Positions 49,934 through 59,440 of a stretch of DNA of 64,000 nucleotides are shown in pieces (the stretch's first letter is position 1; each line of letters starts with the position of its first letter). Under the pieces are notes generated by a model, which did no database searches, was not told the origin of the DNA, and saw only the letters and a list, made by a program, of their open reading frames with translations. The position numbers were made by a program, and so were the translations under genes. This DNA is from Eucalyptus grandis (taxonomy: Eukaryota; Streptophyta; Magnoliopsida; Myrtales; Myrtaceae). Location of the stretch: contig NC_052618.1 of assembly GCF_016545825.1 (NCBI RefSeq), positions 41,548,196 to 41,612,195 of the forward strand. The letters run 5' to 3'.

Positions 49934-51479
49934 AATTAAGACATGGACTGACTCTGGCGGCTCGGCGACAAGAGGAACGTCTGGTGCTCGCGGTTGTACT
50001 TGAGCTCCTGAGCGTCCCTTGGCGACATCTGGAAGGAGTTGGTGATGACCTGGATCGGGAGGGCCCTGAACACCGAGGTGTAACCCGCCAGCGGGCTCTT
50101 CATGGGCTGGCTCGAGGTCTTGAAGGAGATCCACTCGAACCCGCTGTTGCCTGCCCTGATTATCGAGGTGAAGAACTGCGGGATCACGAACATGCTGCCC
50201 TCGCTCGCCTGCTCGTCGAACACGTTCTGCAACGTGCGCGTCGCCACGAGTCACGTACACGATCCTGTGGTCGGTCATCGACCAGTGTGGCGAGTACAGC
50301 GCATTCTGCAGCACAAAAGATGGGAGTTAATTGGACTCTAATTATCACTAGGCAACGTGCTTGATTTAGGACAATGCAGAGAATCTAGTAGTATGAGTCG
50401 CATAATCCACACGGGTCTCGTTACCGGAAGAAGACGGCCTCGCTCAGCGCTCATGTCCATATAACGCAGGATTGGGAGCTTGTGCATGTTGACGATGTTG
50501 ACCCGCCCGGCCTGCCTCGAGAAAAGGTCGGCTTCCCTTCGGATGTCAATGTTCTGCTTGATCTTCATGGTGCAGAACGTCTCCTCGAACCCGTTTTGCC
50601 AAGTCAACGGCCCCCTTCGTCTTCGCATCCTCTCCTCCTGCTCCTCATCGTACTCCTCATCCTCATCTGGGGCTACCACTCTCATCCTCTCACGGACGTT
50701 GATCATGATTCCCCTGTTGCTCTGCTGTTGCAACTTCTGAGCTATTTCGATCGGAACGTTGAAGGACTCGGCGAGGATTTCGGTGTCGAAGGCTCGAAAG
50801 ATGTTCTGGGAGTTGTACCGCCCGCTCTGGCGGCGGCGGCTCTGCTGGCCCTGTTGGCGGCCCTGCCCGCCTTCGCCACCCAGCGAGGAAGAACGCCTGT
50901 TCAGTTTCCAAAGGTCAGCCACATGCTAATTGAACAAGGTAAGTTTGTGATAGGTCGAAGTAGAAATATTGCCTTAATTTCCATTTCTTTTTCAATAAAG
51001 TGGATATAAAAACTCTTCCGCCCAACTGATGTCAGGTAAGTCCTGTCCCACGTAAGATCATAGATAGTAGTGGCCGTGATTTCGTGTTAATTTCACAATA
51101 CGTACATGCATTTCCAAAAATTAGATTCGAATACCTGTGCATGCAATTCAAATGGACATAAAATTTGGGAATGTTCATTAGTCATTACCCTCAGTCTTTG
51201 ATCGAGCTGGTTACCCCGATTGTTGAGGTCGACGACGGAGACGGCAATGAGTTCTTCGTTCCCGTCGTTGTGGCACCAGTGAAGCGCACCTTCAGGGATG
51301 GCGATGATGTCGCCCCGGCGGATCCGGTGAACCTTCTGGTGTTGGTCCCTGCTTCCCCCCTCCCCTTGCTGGCCCTCTCCTTGCCATCTCCTCCCTCTTT
51401 CGCCGCTGCTGCCAGAGGATCGATCCGAGTGGTATGTCTCGGCACATCCTGGGTAGGTTATCCCCAGCAATCCCCTACC
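49934..51479 (-). pseudogene. 11S globulin (legumin-type) seed storage protein pseudogene
   Basis: Exons 2-4 of the usual legumin pattern are at 51,479-51,189, 50,896-50,425 and 50,305-49,934. Exon 2 reads GRGLLGITYPGCAETYHS, then GDIIAIPEGALHWCHNDGNE and NRGNQLDQRL, as in the first cupin. Exon 3 carries RAFDTEILAESFNVP, an acidic DEDEEYDEEQEE stretch, and NMHKLPILRYMDMSAERG. Exon 4 has ALYSPHWSMTDHRIVYVTRG, FKTSSQPMKSPLAGYTS and KYNREHQTFLL. Three lesions are visible. No exon 1 (signal peptide and first β-strands) is found upstream. Near the start of exon 3, TTCCTCGCTGGGTGGCGA shifts the frame (two bases short). At 50,247-50,262 the RGDAHV-QNVFDEQ join is missing a stretch and shifts frame. 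Introns and splice sites remain. Intact members are vacuolar seed storage proteins. Confidence 0.9.
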
Positions 51480-53090
51480 TGCGATACAATTTCGACGTCA
51501 AATTTCATGACATATAATTATATCGAGGAATAAGGACATGCAATTCCAGATCATGAAAGACAAATGGAAGACATTAATTATTAGTAAAAGGTTCCAATTT
51601 TATGATTAAGCACTGCTATTGGATAAGATGGTGTTTCCTCCTTTGCGGTGGTCATATGTGGGAATGTAAGTACGTCACTAAATCGATGACCTTGCTCAAT
51701 GAAGAGTTCTCGCCGATGAGGTCTTCCGCTAGGATGTCTTATATAGAAACACAGAGCGATGAAAATGGTGGAAGGGTGATAAGTGAGCAAATTAATTCGT
51801 ATCTTTGATGTCCTTTCCATCACATGAACATTCGATTGTTAATATGTTTATATGTTTCTGACTCCTTCACTGAACAAGTTAAGCATTATGAAGGCTATAA
51901 CAATATTTAATATTCATTCTTCCTCATTAAAGATAAAATTCATAATAGCAATTAGCATCGTGCATACCATTTTGCATGTCATTTATTATTTCTTTAGGCT
52001 ATATTTCTATTTTGATCTTTAAATTTGTGCTTATTTTTCAATTATATTCTTCAACTTTTAATCTAACTAACCAAGTCATTGAATTTGTCTAAATTTCTTA
52101 ATCACATATCTCCGGCTCTGAATCTGAGTCGAATGAAGCTTACATGTTTATTGGAGTAATGTGAAGATTGGAAGTTTATATTTGTGCCAAGAGATCTCAT
52201 TACGCGAGTTTAGTGATTTTCATCCTTAACACTTTTAGTCCCACGTATTAATTGGTAGTCCACTACGATAAAAAGTTTTCCATATTCGACTCTTGCCAGC
52301 ATCGGTTTAGGTGTCCCCTCTAATTAATCGGAAGTAGATTAATAGAAAAATTCTGCAAGTTGACGAACTTGATTAAGTAAATATAAAATTTTCAAGTATC
52401 AATAAGAAAAAAAAAAAAAGAGCTGTTTAGGGTTCGAAACTTCTTTTGCCTTCTTTTTGTAATTAATTTCCACCGTACCCTTATGTAGACAAGGATCTTT
52501 GTTCAACTAATAAAACCACGCGATGAAAGGAAACCAGAGATAAAATGATGAGAGGGCAGACAAACAATGAACATACAATTAAGCCGCTTCGGAGAGAGAC
52601 AATCTAAGGGAAAATTCTATGTAAGTACTCGAAGTAAAATGATTTTCTCATAAAAATGATAAAAAGTAGACTTTGTCCCAAATAAGATTAATATTACAAA
52701 AAACTTTAAACTGGTATATTTTTGACAAATTTACCATAAATTAACTAAAAACATTAAATTAATACACATGTAACAAATTTACACTCCATTAGTTTGTATT
52801 AACTTTTACTATCCAAAAACTGAGTTGGATGGCACATAACAATTAACAAATATATTAATTTGGGGTTTTCTTATCATAAATGTATTGATTTAGGATTTTT
52901 CTTGATATTAATTCGATCTATTAGAAAGTAACAAAGAGTAAATTATACACTATTCATCTCCCTCTCTGTAAGGGGCAATTTTGCACTGTTCATCACAACT
53001 GCACTTCGTCTTGCTCCGAGTGCTACAACCATTCGTTTGCTCCAATTTTTGAAGGGTCTCTTCTTCTGGCCACCCTCCATCTTCTCATCG
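51480..53090. other. Upstream of the globulin pseudogene; repeats only
   Basis: The missing globulin exon 1 is not here on the minus strand. From 51,708 to about 52,000 the sequence is the 300-bp segment duplicated at 57,012-57,305. At 52,680-52,920 lies an imperfect member of the MITE family seen at 9.06 kb. The rest is AT-rich without a supported gene. Confidence 0.55.
51708..52000. repeat. 300-bp segment, copy 1 (duplicated at 57,012)
   Basis: From TTCTCGCCGATGAGGTCTTC to GCTATATTT the sequence matches 57,012-57,305 with few changes (CTTATATAG versus AATATTG near the left edge, ATTAGC versus ATTAGT inside). The left and right neighbours differ, so both edges are real breakpoints. Confidence 0.9.
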
Positions 53091-53096
53091 AACAGC

Positions 53097-53392
53097 TTCT
53101 CCTGATTTCTCCCCCAAGTGGAGCTCAAAGCTGCCCTACTCACGGCTTGTTTCGCTGCTACTCTAGTTCTTCGCGAGCTGCTCTGTTATGCTCGAGTTGG
53201 TTCGAAGGCTGGGTGAAGGGTCGTGGTGGCCTGTAAGCTACCCTACTTGCGGCCCAAGCAAATTCTCTTTGTTCTCCTGCTTTGTCTCCTAAGCGAAGCT
53301 CGAAGCTGCCCTACTTGCGGCCCGAGCCGATTTGCTACTACTCTGGTTTTTTACGAGTTGCCCTATTCTGCTCGAGCTGGTTCGTAAGCTCC
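53097..53392 (+). repeat. Tandem monomers in the LINE 5' leader
   Basis: Two units with a 175-base period both carry TTCTCCTG, GCTCAAAGCTGCCCTACT or its variant, and GCTCGAGTTGGTTCG or its variant. They end just before ORF1. Extra half-units (GTAAGCTACCCTACTTGCGG at 53,233) point to further copies. Confidence 0.7.
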
Positions 53393-56281
53393 TCTTCTTG
53401 TCCTTCATTAGCCCTAGTATGGACTCCTTTATGGATGTACTATAGTGGCTGTTGTTGGGCTGTTGGAGGGTTTTGTTGCACTGATGGCGTCTTCTTCGGC
53501 TGAGGTTCACATAGGTGCTAGTAGTGGTAAGGGGCCTAGCTCCCCCCCCCCTCGTATTGAAGCCTCTCGACTTGTTGGAAAGCCGATCCACCCCCCTTGT
53601 CCTGTAGGGGGGCCTACTCCGATTGGGGATGGTGTTGAGTGTGGCCCACACTCTAGGCTGTCTTGTGTAGGATGGTCTAGGGGCCATAGCCGTGCACGTG
53701 CCACTACTAAGAGGCCCCTAAGCAACCCAGCTAGCTCTTTGAGGCCTTCTCAAGCCCAGTCTTCGACCAATGTAGCGTGGCTAGCAGCTAAGGGTTACAA
53801 GCTGACCTATATTCCTCCTTTTGTTGTGGAGGATAGACCGGTTGTTAATCTATCCAATGAGGTGCTGCAAGCTGTGGACCCCAAGTGAAATGAGTATTTG
53901 GTTGGTTACTTTGTAGGGAAAAGACTCCCATTTTAGCTCACCGAGCAAGTTTTGAAGAATACTTGGGGCTCTAAGCTAGTTGATGTGCTGGCTGACGACC
54001 AAGGTTTCTTCTTTTTTCATGTCCTGGACCCCTTGTTCCGTAGAAAGATATTAGAAGAGGGATCTCTCACTATGGCTAGGGCGCTCCTCTTCTTGCAGCA
54101 GTGGAAGCCGCTTCTGGAATTGAAAAAGGACAAGCAAGCTTCCATTCCGATTTGGATAAGACTCAAGAATCTTCCTCTTGACCTGTGGTCCACCCCGGTG
54201 ATTAGTGCCATAGCTAGTTCCATTGGCAAGCCTCTTTATGTGGACTAGCACACGGAAGGTATGAGGACGATCTCCTTCGCAAGAGTTTGTGTTGAGATCC
54301 ATGCAAATCAGCCAAGGGTTTCCGCGGTTGAAGTAAATGTGGATGGAGTCTCGAGGGCAATTGCTATGTAATACGAATGGAGGCCTGTATAATGCCTCAA
54401 ATGTGGAGTTTTTGGCAACAAATGTGAGATCGCTCACAATCCTTCTTAGGTGGTGTCGAAGGTGCAGACTTAAGCTGCCCCTGCTTCCTTAGACCTAGCC
54501 CAGCTTCTCGGTCCTGTTTCGGGAGGTCCTGCTATTCCGAAATAGCCTTGGAAGCAGGTTACGGGGAAGAAAAAGAAGCTTCCCCCCCCCCTCCCCCCGG
54601 TTGGACATTAGCTTGACCTTCCAGGTTAGCTCTAGCAATGAAGGGCATTCTTTGAAGCTTAAGGCTGTGGCTATGGAGAAGGGGCTATCTCATGCCTCTA
54701 CTTATACTTGTAAAGCTCCTAGAGGGCCCAAAATCTCCCAAAGACAAGTTGTTGACCCTCGCATCTCTTCGGAGGACATTGCTAGCCCTACGGAACTTGA
54801 CGCGCTAGCTTTGTCCAATCTGGTTGAGGACCACGAGGGTTCGGATAATCAGGGACTCTCTTCGGATGAGGACCTTCTATCTTCGTGCCCCTCTCCGAAA
54901 GCTCCTGTTGCTAACAGAAGACCTAAGACTATGCAGGACAAGCTTCTCGCCTTGGCTCCATATCATATACCTTCAATGGTCCGTGCAGCTCCACCTTCCA
55001 CTCGGCACAGCTCTTCCAAAAGGAGGTAATCTCCTTCTTCCCTTCTCTTTTGTAAATATGTACATAGGTTGTTAGAACATTAGGAGCCTCGTTGCCCCCC
55101 TTAGACAAGCGGAGGCTTAGAATCTAGTTTCATTCAATCGGCTAGCTTTGCTTGGGTTAGTTGAGACGAAAGTACCCCATAATTGCTTCTCTTCTATTTT
55201 GGGGAATTTGGTGACGAATTGTTGCTAGTTGGCTAATTATGATCACTCTCATCAGGGAAGGATCCGGGTTGGGTGGGATCCCTCCTTGGTTTCCTTTGAA
55301 GTTTTCTCGGTGTCGGACCAGGCGATACATGGGAACCTCAGGTGCTTAGATTCAGGAGCTGTTTATTGTATTGCTATTATTTATGCTGAGCACTCTTTCA
55401 CTTCCCAAAAACCGCTTTGGGAGGACCTTGTGCTTAGGAGTTCTACTCATCAGAATATGCCTTGGCTTGTGATGGGGGACTTCAATACTATTAAGGACCC
55501 ATCTAACAGGTTAGGCGGTTCGGACCTTTAGTTGCTATGCTTTGAGGAGTTTGGTCAGTGTATTGATCAGGCGAAACTGGAGGACCTTAGATATGTGGAG
55601 TTTCGGTACGCTTGGTCTACTTCTTCTAGGGCTTTTTGTTAGGCGAGAAAGATTGATAGAGTCCCTGTAAACCCTGCCTGGAGTCAAACTTTTTCCTTCA
55701 TGGAGGCTTCCTTTCTAGCTCTCGGGATATTGGACCACTCTCCCATGGTAGTTAAAGTGGAGAACCCGGTGTTTCGAATGAGGCCTTTCAAATTCCTTGA
55801 TTTTTGGATGAAGAACCCAGACTTTGAGGCAATCGTGAAGGAAATCTGGGAGGCTCTGGGAGTAGGGGTACTATGTTTAGGCTTGTGTGCAAGTTGAAAG
55901 CCCTAAAATGTCGGCTCAAGCACTTAAATAGAGATTCTTTTGGTAATATTTCCACTAAGACTTCTAAGGCGAGGGAGGCTTTGAATTGGACTCACCTTGG
56001 CCTCCTTCAATATCCTACAAGTGATGAGTTTGCGTAGTTAGAGAAGTCTCAATGACGTACCTTCTTGGAGCTTTACTCTCAGGAGGAGTCATTCTTCAAA
56101 CAGAAAGATAGGATCAGGTGGCTTAAGGAGGACGACCGGAATACGAAGTTCTTCCATCATCACGTTATTAAGAGACATATGAGAAATAGAGTTATTTTTG
56201 TAATGGATACCTTGGGTAACCAAATTACTGGCCACAACTAGTCCAGCAACACTTTGTGGAATACTTCCAGGACCTCCTCTT
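53097..56281 (+). mobile_element. LINE (non-LTR) relic, truncated at its 3' end
   Basis: Three parts in order. A CT-rich 5' leader with two monomers (53,097-53,210 and 53,272-53,392). ORF1 from about 53,484: it opens MASSSAEVHIGASSGKG, continues through the LLFLQQWKPLLEL and IPIWIRLKNLPLDLWS segments of the DUF4283-like domain, and has a zinc-knuckle-like CLKCGVFGNKCEIAH. Then an apurinic endonuclease piece with WLVMGDFNTIKDPSNRLGG (about 55,470-55,530), ARKIDRV, and ILDHSPMVV (expected SDHxP). Just before the break come FFKQKDRIRWLKEDDRNTKF and HFVEYFQDLL. No reverse transcriptase follows. The frame is interrupted by many stops and shifts. Plant L1-type LINE is the best fit. The element ends abruptly at the TIM44 fragment. 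Confidence 0.85.
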
Positions 56282-57011
56282 GCTTCGCCTTTAACTTTCT
56301 TAGAGAACTCATTAAACACGCTATATCGACGATTACACGAGTGCCCACCTGCTGTAATCAACCTCAGCCTCGAACTCGAAGCCTATACAACAATTCAATT
56401 AACAAACCCCACATCAAAAGAATTACATAATACAGAGAAAAGGGAATAAAAGCCCAGAAATTCACCTGGATATTGCAAGAAATATAGAGAGAAAAATCAA
56501 GAAAGAGCTCGAGAAGGAAAAAAAACCTGGGCCTGAGAACTAAGGTGGAGACGAAGAGGGTGTCCCGAGAGCACCAAGTCTCGGACCAGCTTCTTGGCCG
56601 CCATTAGAATGAAGAGACTTTGGTCGAGAATTGTGAGCTATGATCTCCTCTCTTGTGATGTGATTTTGCTTTGCTTCGAAAGAAGGAATCGGAGAAGCCT
56701 TTTGCGGATTTTTTAGCACCAGCGCCCAAGAACGGTTTGATAGGAAGCTATTTCGCTGCCCCAAATTTCTAACTCCTCCAAAATTTTAAAGGAAATTCGA
56801 TTGGCACAGGTACTTGGGTAGCCGAGAGAGAGGACCCCGTCATTGGCGGCGGCGGCGGCCGGAGTGGCGGGGCGGCATCCAACGGCGAAGGCAGGTGGTC
56901 GGTCGGAGCAGTTTGTTAGGGTTTGGACATTTGGGGACCGGGAGCTGAGGTCGGAGGTACGAGCCGAGAAGGATGTGCTTGGTGTTTCGGGAGAGGAGGG
57001 CAAAAATTTGT
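56281..57011 (-). pseudogene. TIM44: Inverted copy of TIM44 promoter, exon 1 and part of exon 2
   Basis: Reverse-complemented, this is the TIM44 5' region: the upstream telo-box block (matching 37,441-37,538), then the 5' leader (39,598 onward), exon 1 ([14 protein letters not shown]… unchanged), the whole first intron and exon 2 up to the KGEA codons. It ends at the LINE junction. Sequence identity in exon 1, intron 1 and exon 2 is near complete by eye. The intron is retained, so this is a DNA-level copy and not a reverse-transcribed one. The copy has two leader blocks absent from the present gene: about 65 bases between AAGTA and GCTTCC, and about 18 bases after CTGGTGCT. It cannot encode TIM44. 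Confidence 0.93.
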
Positions 57012-57305
57012 CTTCTCGCCGATGAGGTCTTCCGCTAGGATGTAATATTGAAACACAGAGCAATGGAAACGGTGGAAGGGTGATAAGTGAGCAAATTAAT
57101 TCGTATCTTTATGTCCTTTCCATCCCACGAACATTCGATTGTTCATATGTTTCTGAATCCTTCACTGAACAACTTAAGCATTATGAAGGCTATAACAATA
57201 TTTAATATTCATTCTTCCTCATTAAAGATAAAATTCATAGTAGCAATTAGTATCGTGCATACCATTTTGCATGTCATTTATCATTTCTTTCGGCTATATT
57301 TTTAT
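57012..57305. repeat. 300-bp segment, copy 2
   Basis: Matches 51,708-52,000, starting TTCTCGCCGATGAGGTCTTC. Here it joins the inverted TIM44 promoter on the left and the RHON1-like fragment on the right. Confidence 0.9.
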
Positions 57306-57307
57306 TT

Positions 57308-58381
57308 GGGATAAGTGTTCCAGAAGATTCACCGTGTTCTTCTTTTGCTGTCTCTAGAAGCCATTTTCAAATCAAATTGACATCTTTAAAGTGCAGTTCT
57401 AATAGAGCATCTTTCCTAAGCAAAGCAAGTAATAGTGGTCAGAAGAGAAACCCCGACTTCTCAAGGCACAACAGGCATGGTTTCTCTCGTGGACGTAATA
57501 GGCAAACGGAAGAAAGGGATAGCTTTGACAACCTTGATGACTCTGAGATGTTGTCTTCAAAGAATGGTCCACTGCTGTCCCTTTCTAGTTCTCCCAGATC
57601 TCAGGCCACTGCAGTGCCAGGGCCAAGAGAGAAGGAGATTGTTGAACTTTTCAGGAAGATTCAGGCTCAGCTTCGAGAGAGAGCTGCCCTGAAAGAGGAA
57701 AAGAAAATGAAGCCACAAAGGGCAAGGTAAAGAGAGTGAAACTGTGGATTCCCTCCTTAAGTTATTACGAAAGCATTCAGTAGAACAGTCTAAAAGAAAA
57801 GGCTTTAGTAATGGTAGCAGAGACCTTACTTTGGAGCAGCCAGAACAAAACGTTTCATCCAATGAAGAGAAAGGCTCGAGCTTCTTTGATTCAAATAGTA
57901 TTCTAGGAGACAAATCTCGAGATTCTAATGCTTCTTTTAGCAGGCCAGCTTCAAAGTTTCAGCGCCAGTCTCCAATTCCGCGAGTCAGGTACCAGTCTAT
58001 TAACTTTGGTGATGACAGCGATGACTCTACATCAGTTGCCAACTTAAGTGGAGGAAAGAACGAGGACTATGTTGAGATACATCCCGAGCCTTTATATGAG
58101 CCAGCAGTGAATCATGAGCCTGAGCTTGAACTTGAGCCAGAAGCAGAAACTGTTATTTTGGATGGAGGGTTTCTGATGAAGGGGTGGATGCAGAATCTTC
58201 AGATGCTGATGAAGTTGATGACAATGAAAATATGGATCAGCAAGGGCTGGTTGATGAAGCGGACTTGAATGCACTAAAGCTACCAGAGCTTAGGGCTCTA
58301 GCTAAATCTCGAGGGGTTAAAGGATTCTCCAAGATGAAGAAAAGTGTGCTCGTAGAATTGCTCAGTGGGAGGTCGGGCTAA
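57308..58381 (+). pseudogene. RHON1: RHON1-like (Rho-N domain) gene fragment, frameshifted
   Basis: A continuous coding-type stretch lacks the N-terminus. It starts ISVPEDSPCSSF and includes KRNPDFSRHNRHGFSRGRNR, a GPREKEIVELFRKIQAQLRE helix and SETVDSLLKLLRKHSVEQ. It ends with LNALKLPELRALAKSRGVKG and VLVELLSGRSG-stop, the Rho-N / SAP-like helix pair. In the family this domain binds RNA in chloroplasts and acts in RNA maturation. The frame shifts near 57,725 (…MKPQRAR stop, then GKESETV in another frame) and again near 58,170 (DGG… to VSDEGVDAES). No chloroplast transit peptide is present. It is a 5'-truncated pseudogene or a badly read fragment. The family call is by motif resemblance. Confidence 0.75.
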
Positions 58382-58511
58382 AGTCTATTTCCTATTTTCT
58401 GCATGAGGATAATTTAGAGCAAGTGACCCGTTTTACCTTTTGATACCTGAGATGCTCCTTTTTGTTTGCCCAGTCCTTTTGCGTAGTACTTTAAATTTTC
58501 GTGGTTTGGAT

Positions 58512-59440
58512 ACCCACTTTTTTGTCCACATCTGCAATGAAAAATGGAATGATTTGAGTTCATAGAAACAATTCTACTACCAAGTTTTTGTTCTTTTTTC
58601 TTCTTGTGCAGGTTTGTGTTGAAAAATTTGAAAGGACACAAAAAAGAATTGTTCAACTTGAAGGTAGGAATATTGCTTGCTTCCATCTTCTACATCATAA
58701 TCCAGATTTAGTATATAATGTTGAACCTACACTAAGAAATTCATAGCTGCATAATAAACAGTAGAGTAGATTGAGATACATCCATGGAAGAACTAGAGCG
58801 CCAGAAAAGTGTTCATGCTTACTGGTTATACGAGCTTGAAATCGATATCAAAAGAGATCAAGGAGAACTTTGTCCGAATCAAGAACAAATGTGGCTTTAA
58901 GATGTCCAAAGTTCATACTCAGGGAAAATCAAGTTAGTTTTTTTTTGGTCAGAGACAGAAAAACAAATGTTAAGAACGAGCCAGCACCTGTGGATTCTTT
59001 TCTGATCAATTGCAAATATACTGAGAAGAGAAATGAAGTCAACCAACACAAATCAATTGGGTCACATCAACATAGACACACATCTAACATGTTGTACTTC
59101 TGTATCCTTAGCACGACAGCACAGTAAATCTAACGTCCTGCCTTCATCGAGATTGCAGGAGCTCTCCTGTTCGATTCCCGGTCTCCCTCTCTCTCCACAC
59201 TCACCGATCAAACTATGTATCCAACACATATGTTGCACGTCGGATATCGACAAGCCGAGCATGCAAGCACGGGGTCCCCCGACACACCAGCAACGCAAAA
59301 CACGCGCTCATGTAGAGAGAGAGAGAGAAAGAGAGAGAGATCTGACAGGAGAGAGTTTCCTGGAGCCACTGGGACTGGTGGGGCTTGGAGGTGACATCTG
59401 CAAGTGCAACCCATGTACAGCAGAACTTCTCGTCGGCCAT
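58512..59440 (-). pseudogene. Partial copy of the NETWORKED-like gene (exon 1, intron, 20 bases of exon 2)
   Basis: Exon 1 (59,440-59,347) opens MADEKFCCTW and is intact, with one conservative change (N to D) from the source gene. The intron keeps its donor (GTCAG) and acceptor (TTGCAG). Exon 2 starts at 58,531 and stops after 20 bases at the duplication edge. The upstream region is also copied, so this could be transcribed, but it could only encode a short peptide. The duplication boundary fell inside exon 2. Confidence 0.9.

Noticed and set aside
49918..51009. Plus-strand frames of 148 and 175 codons
   Set aside because: They are antisense to the globulin pseudogene exons, whose minus-strand reading matches a known family.
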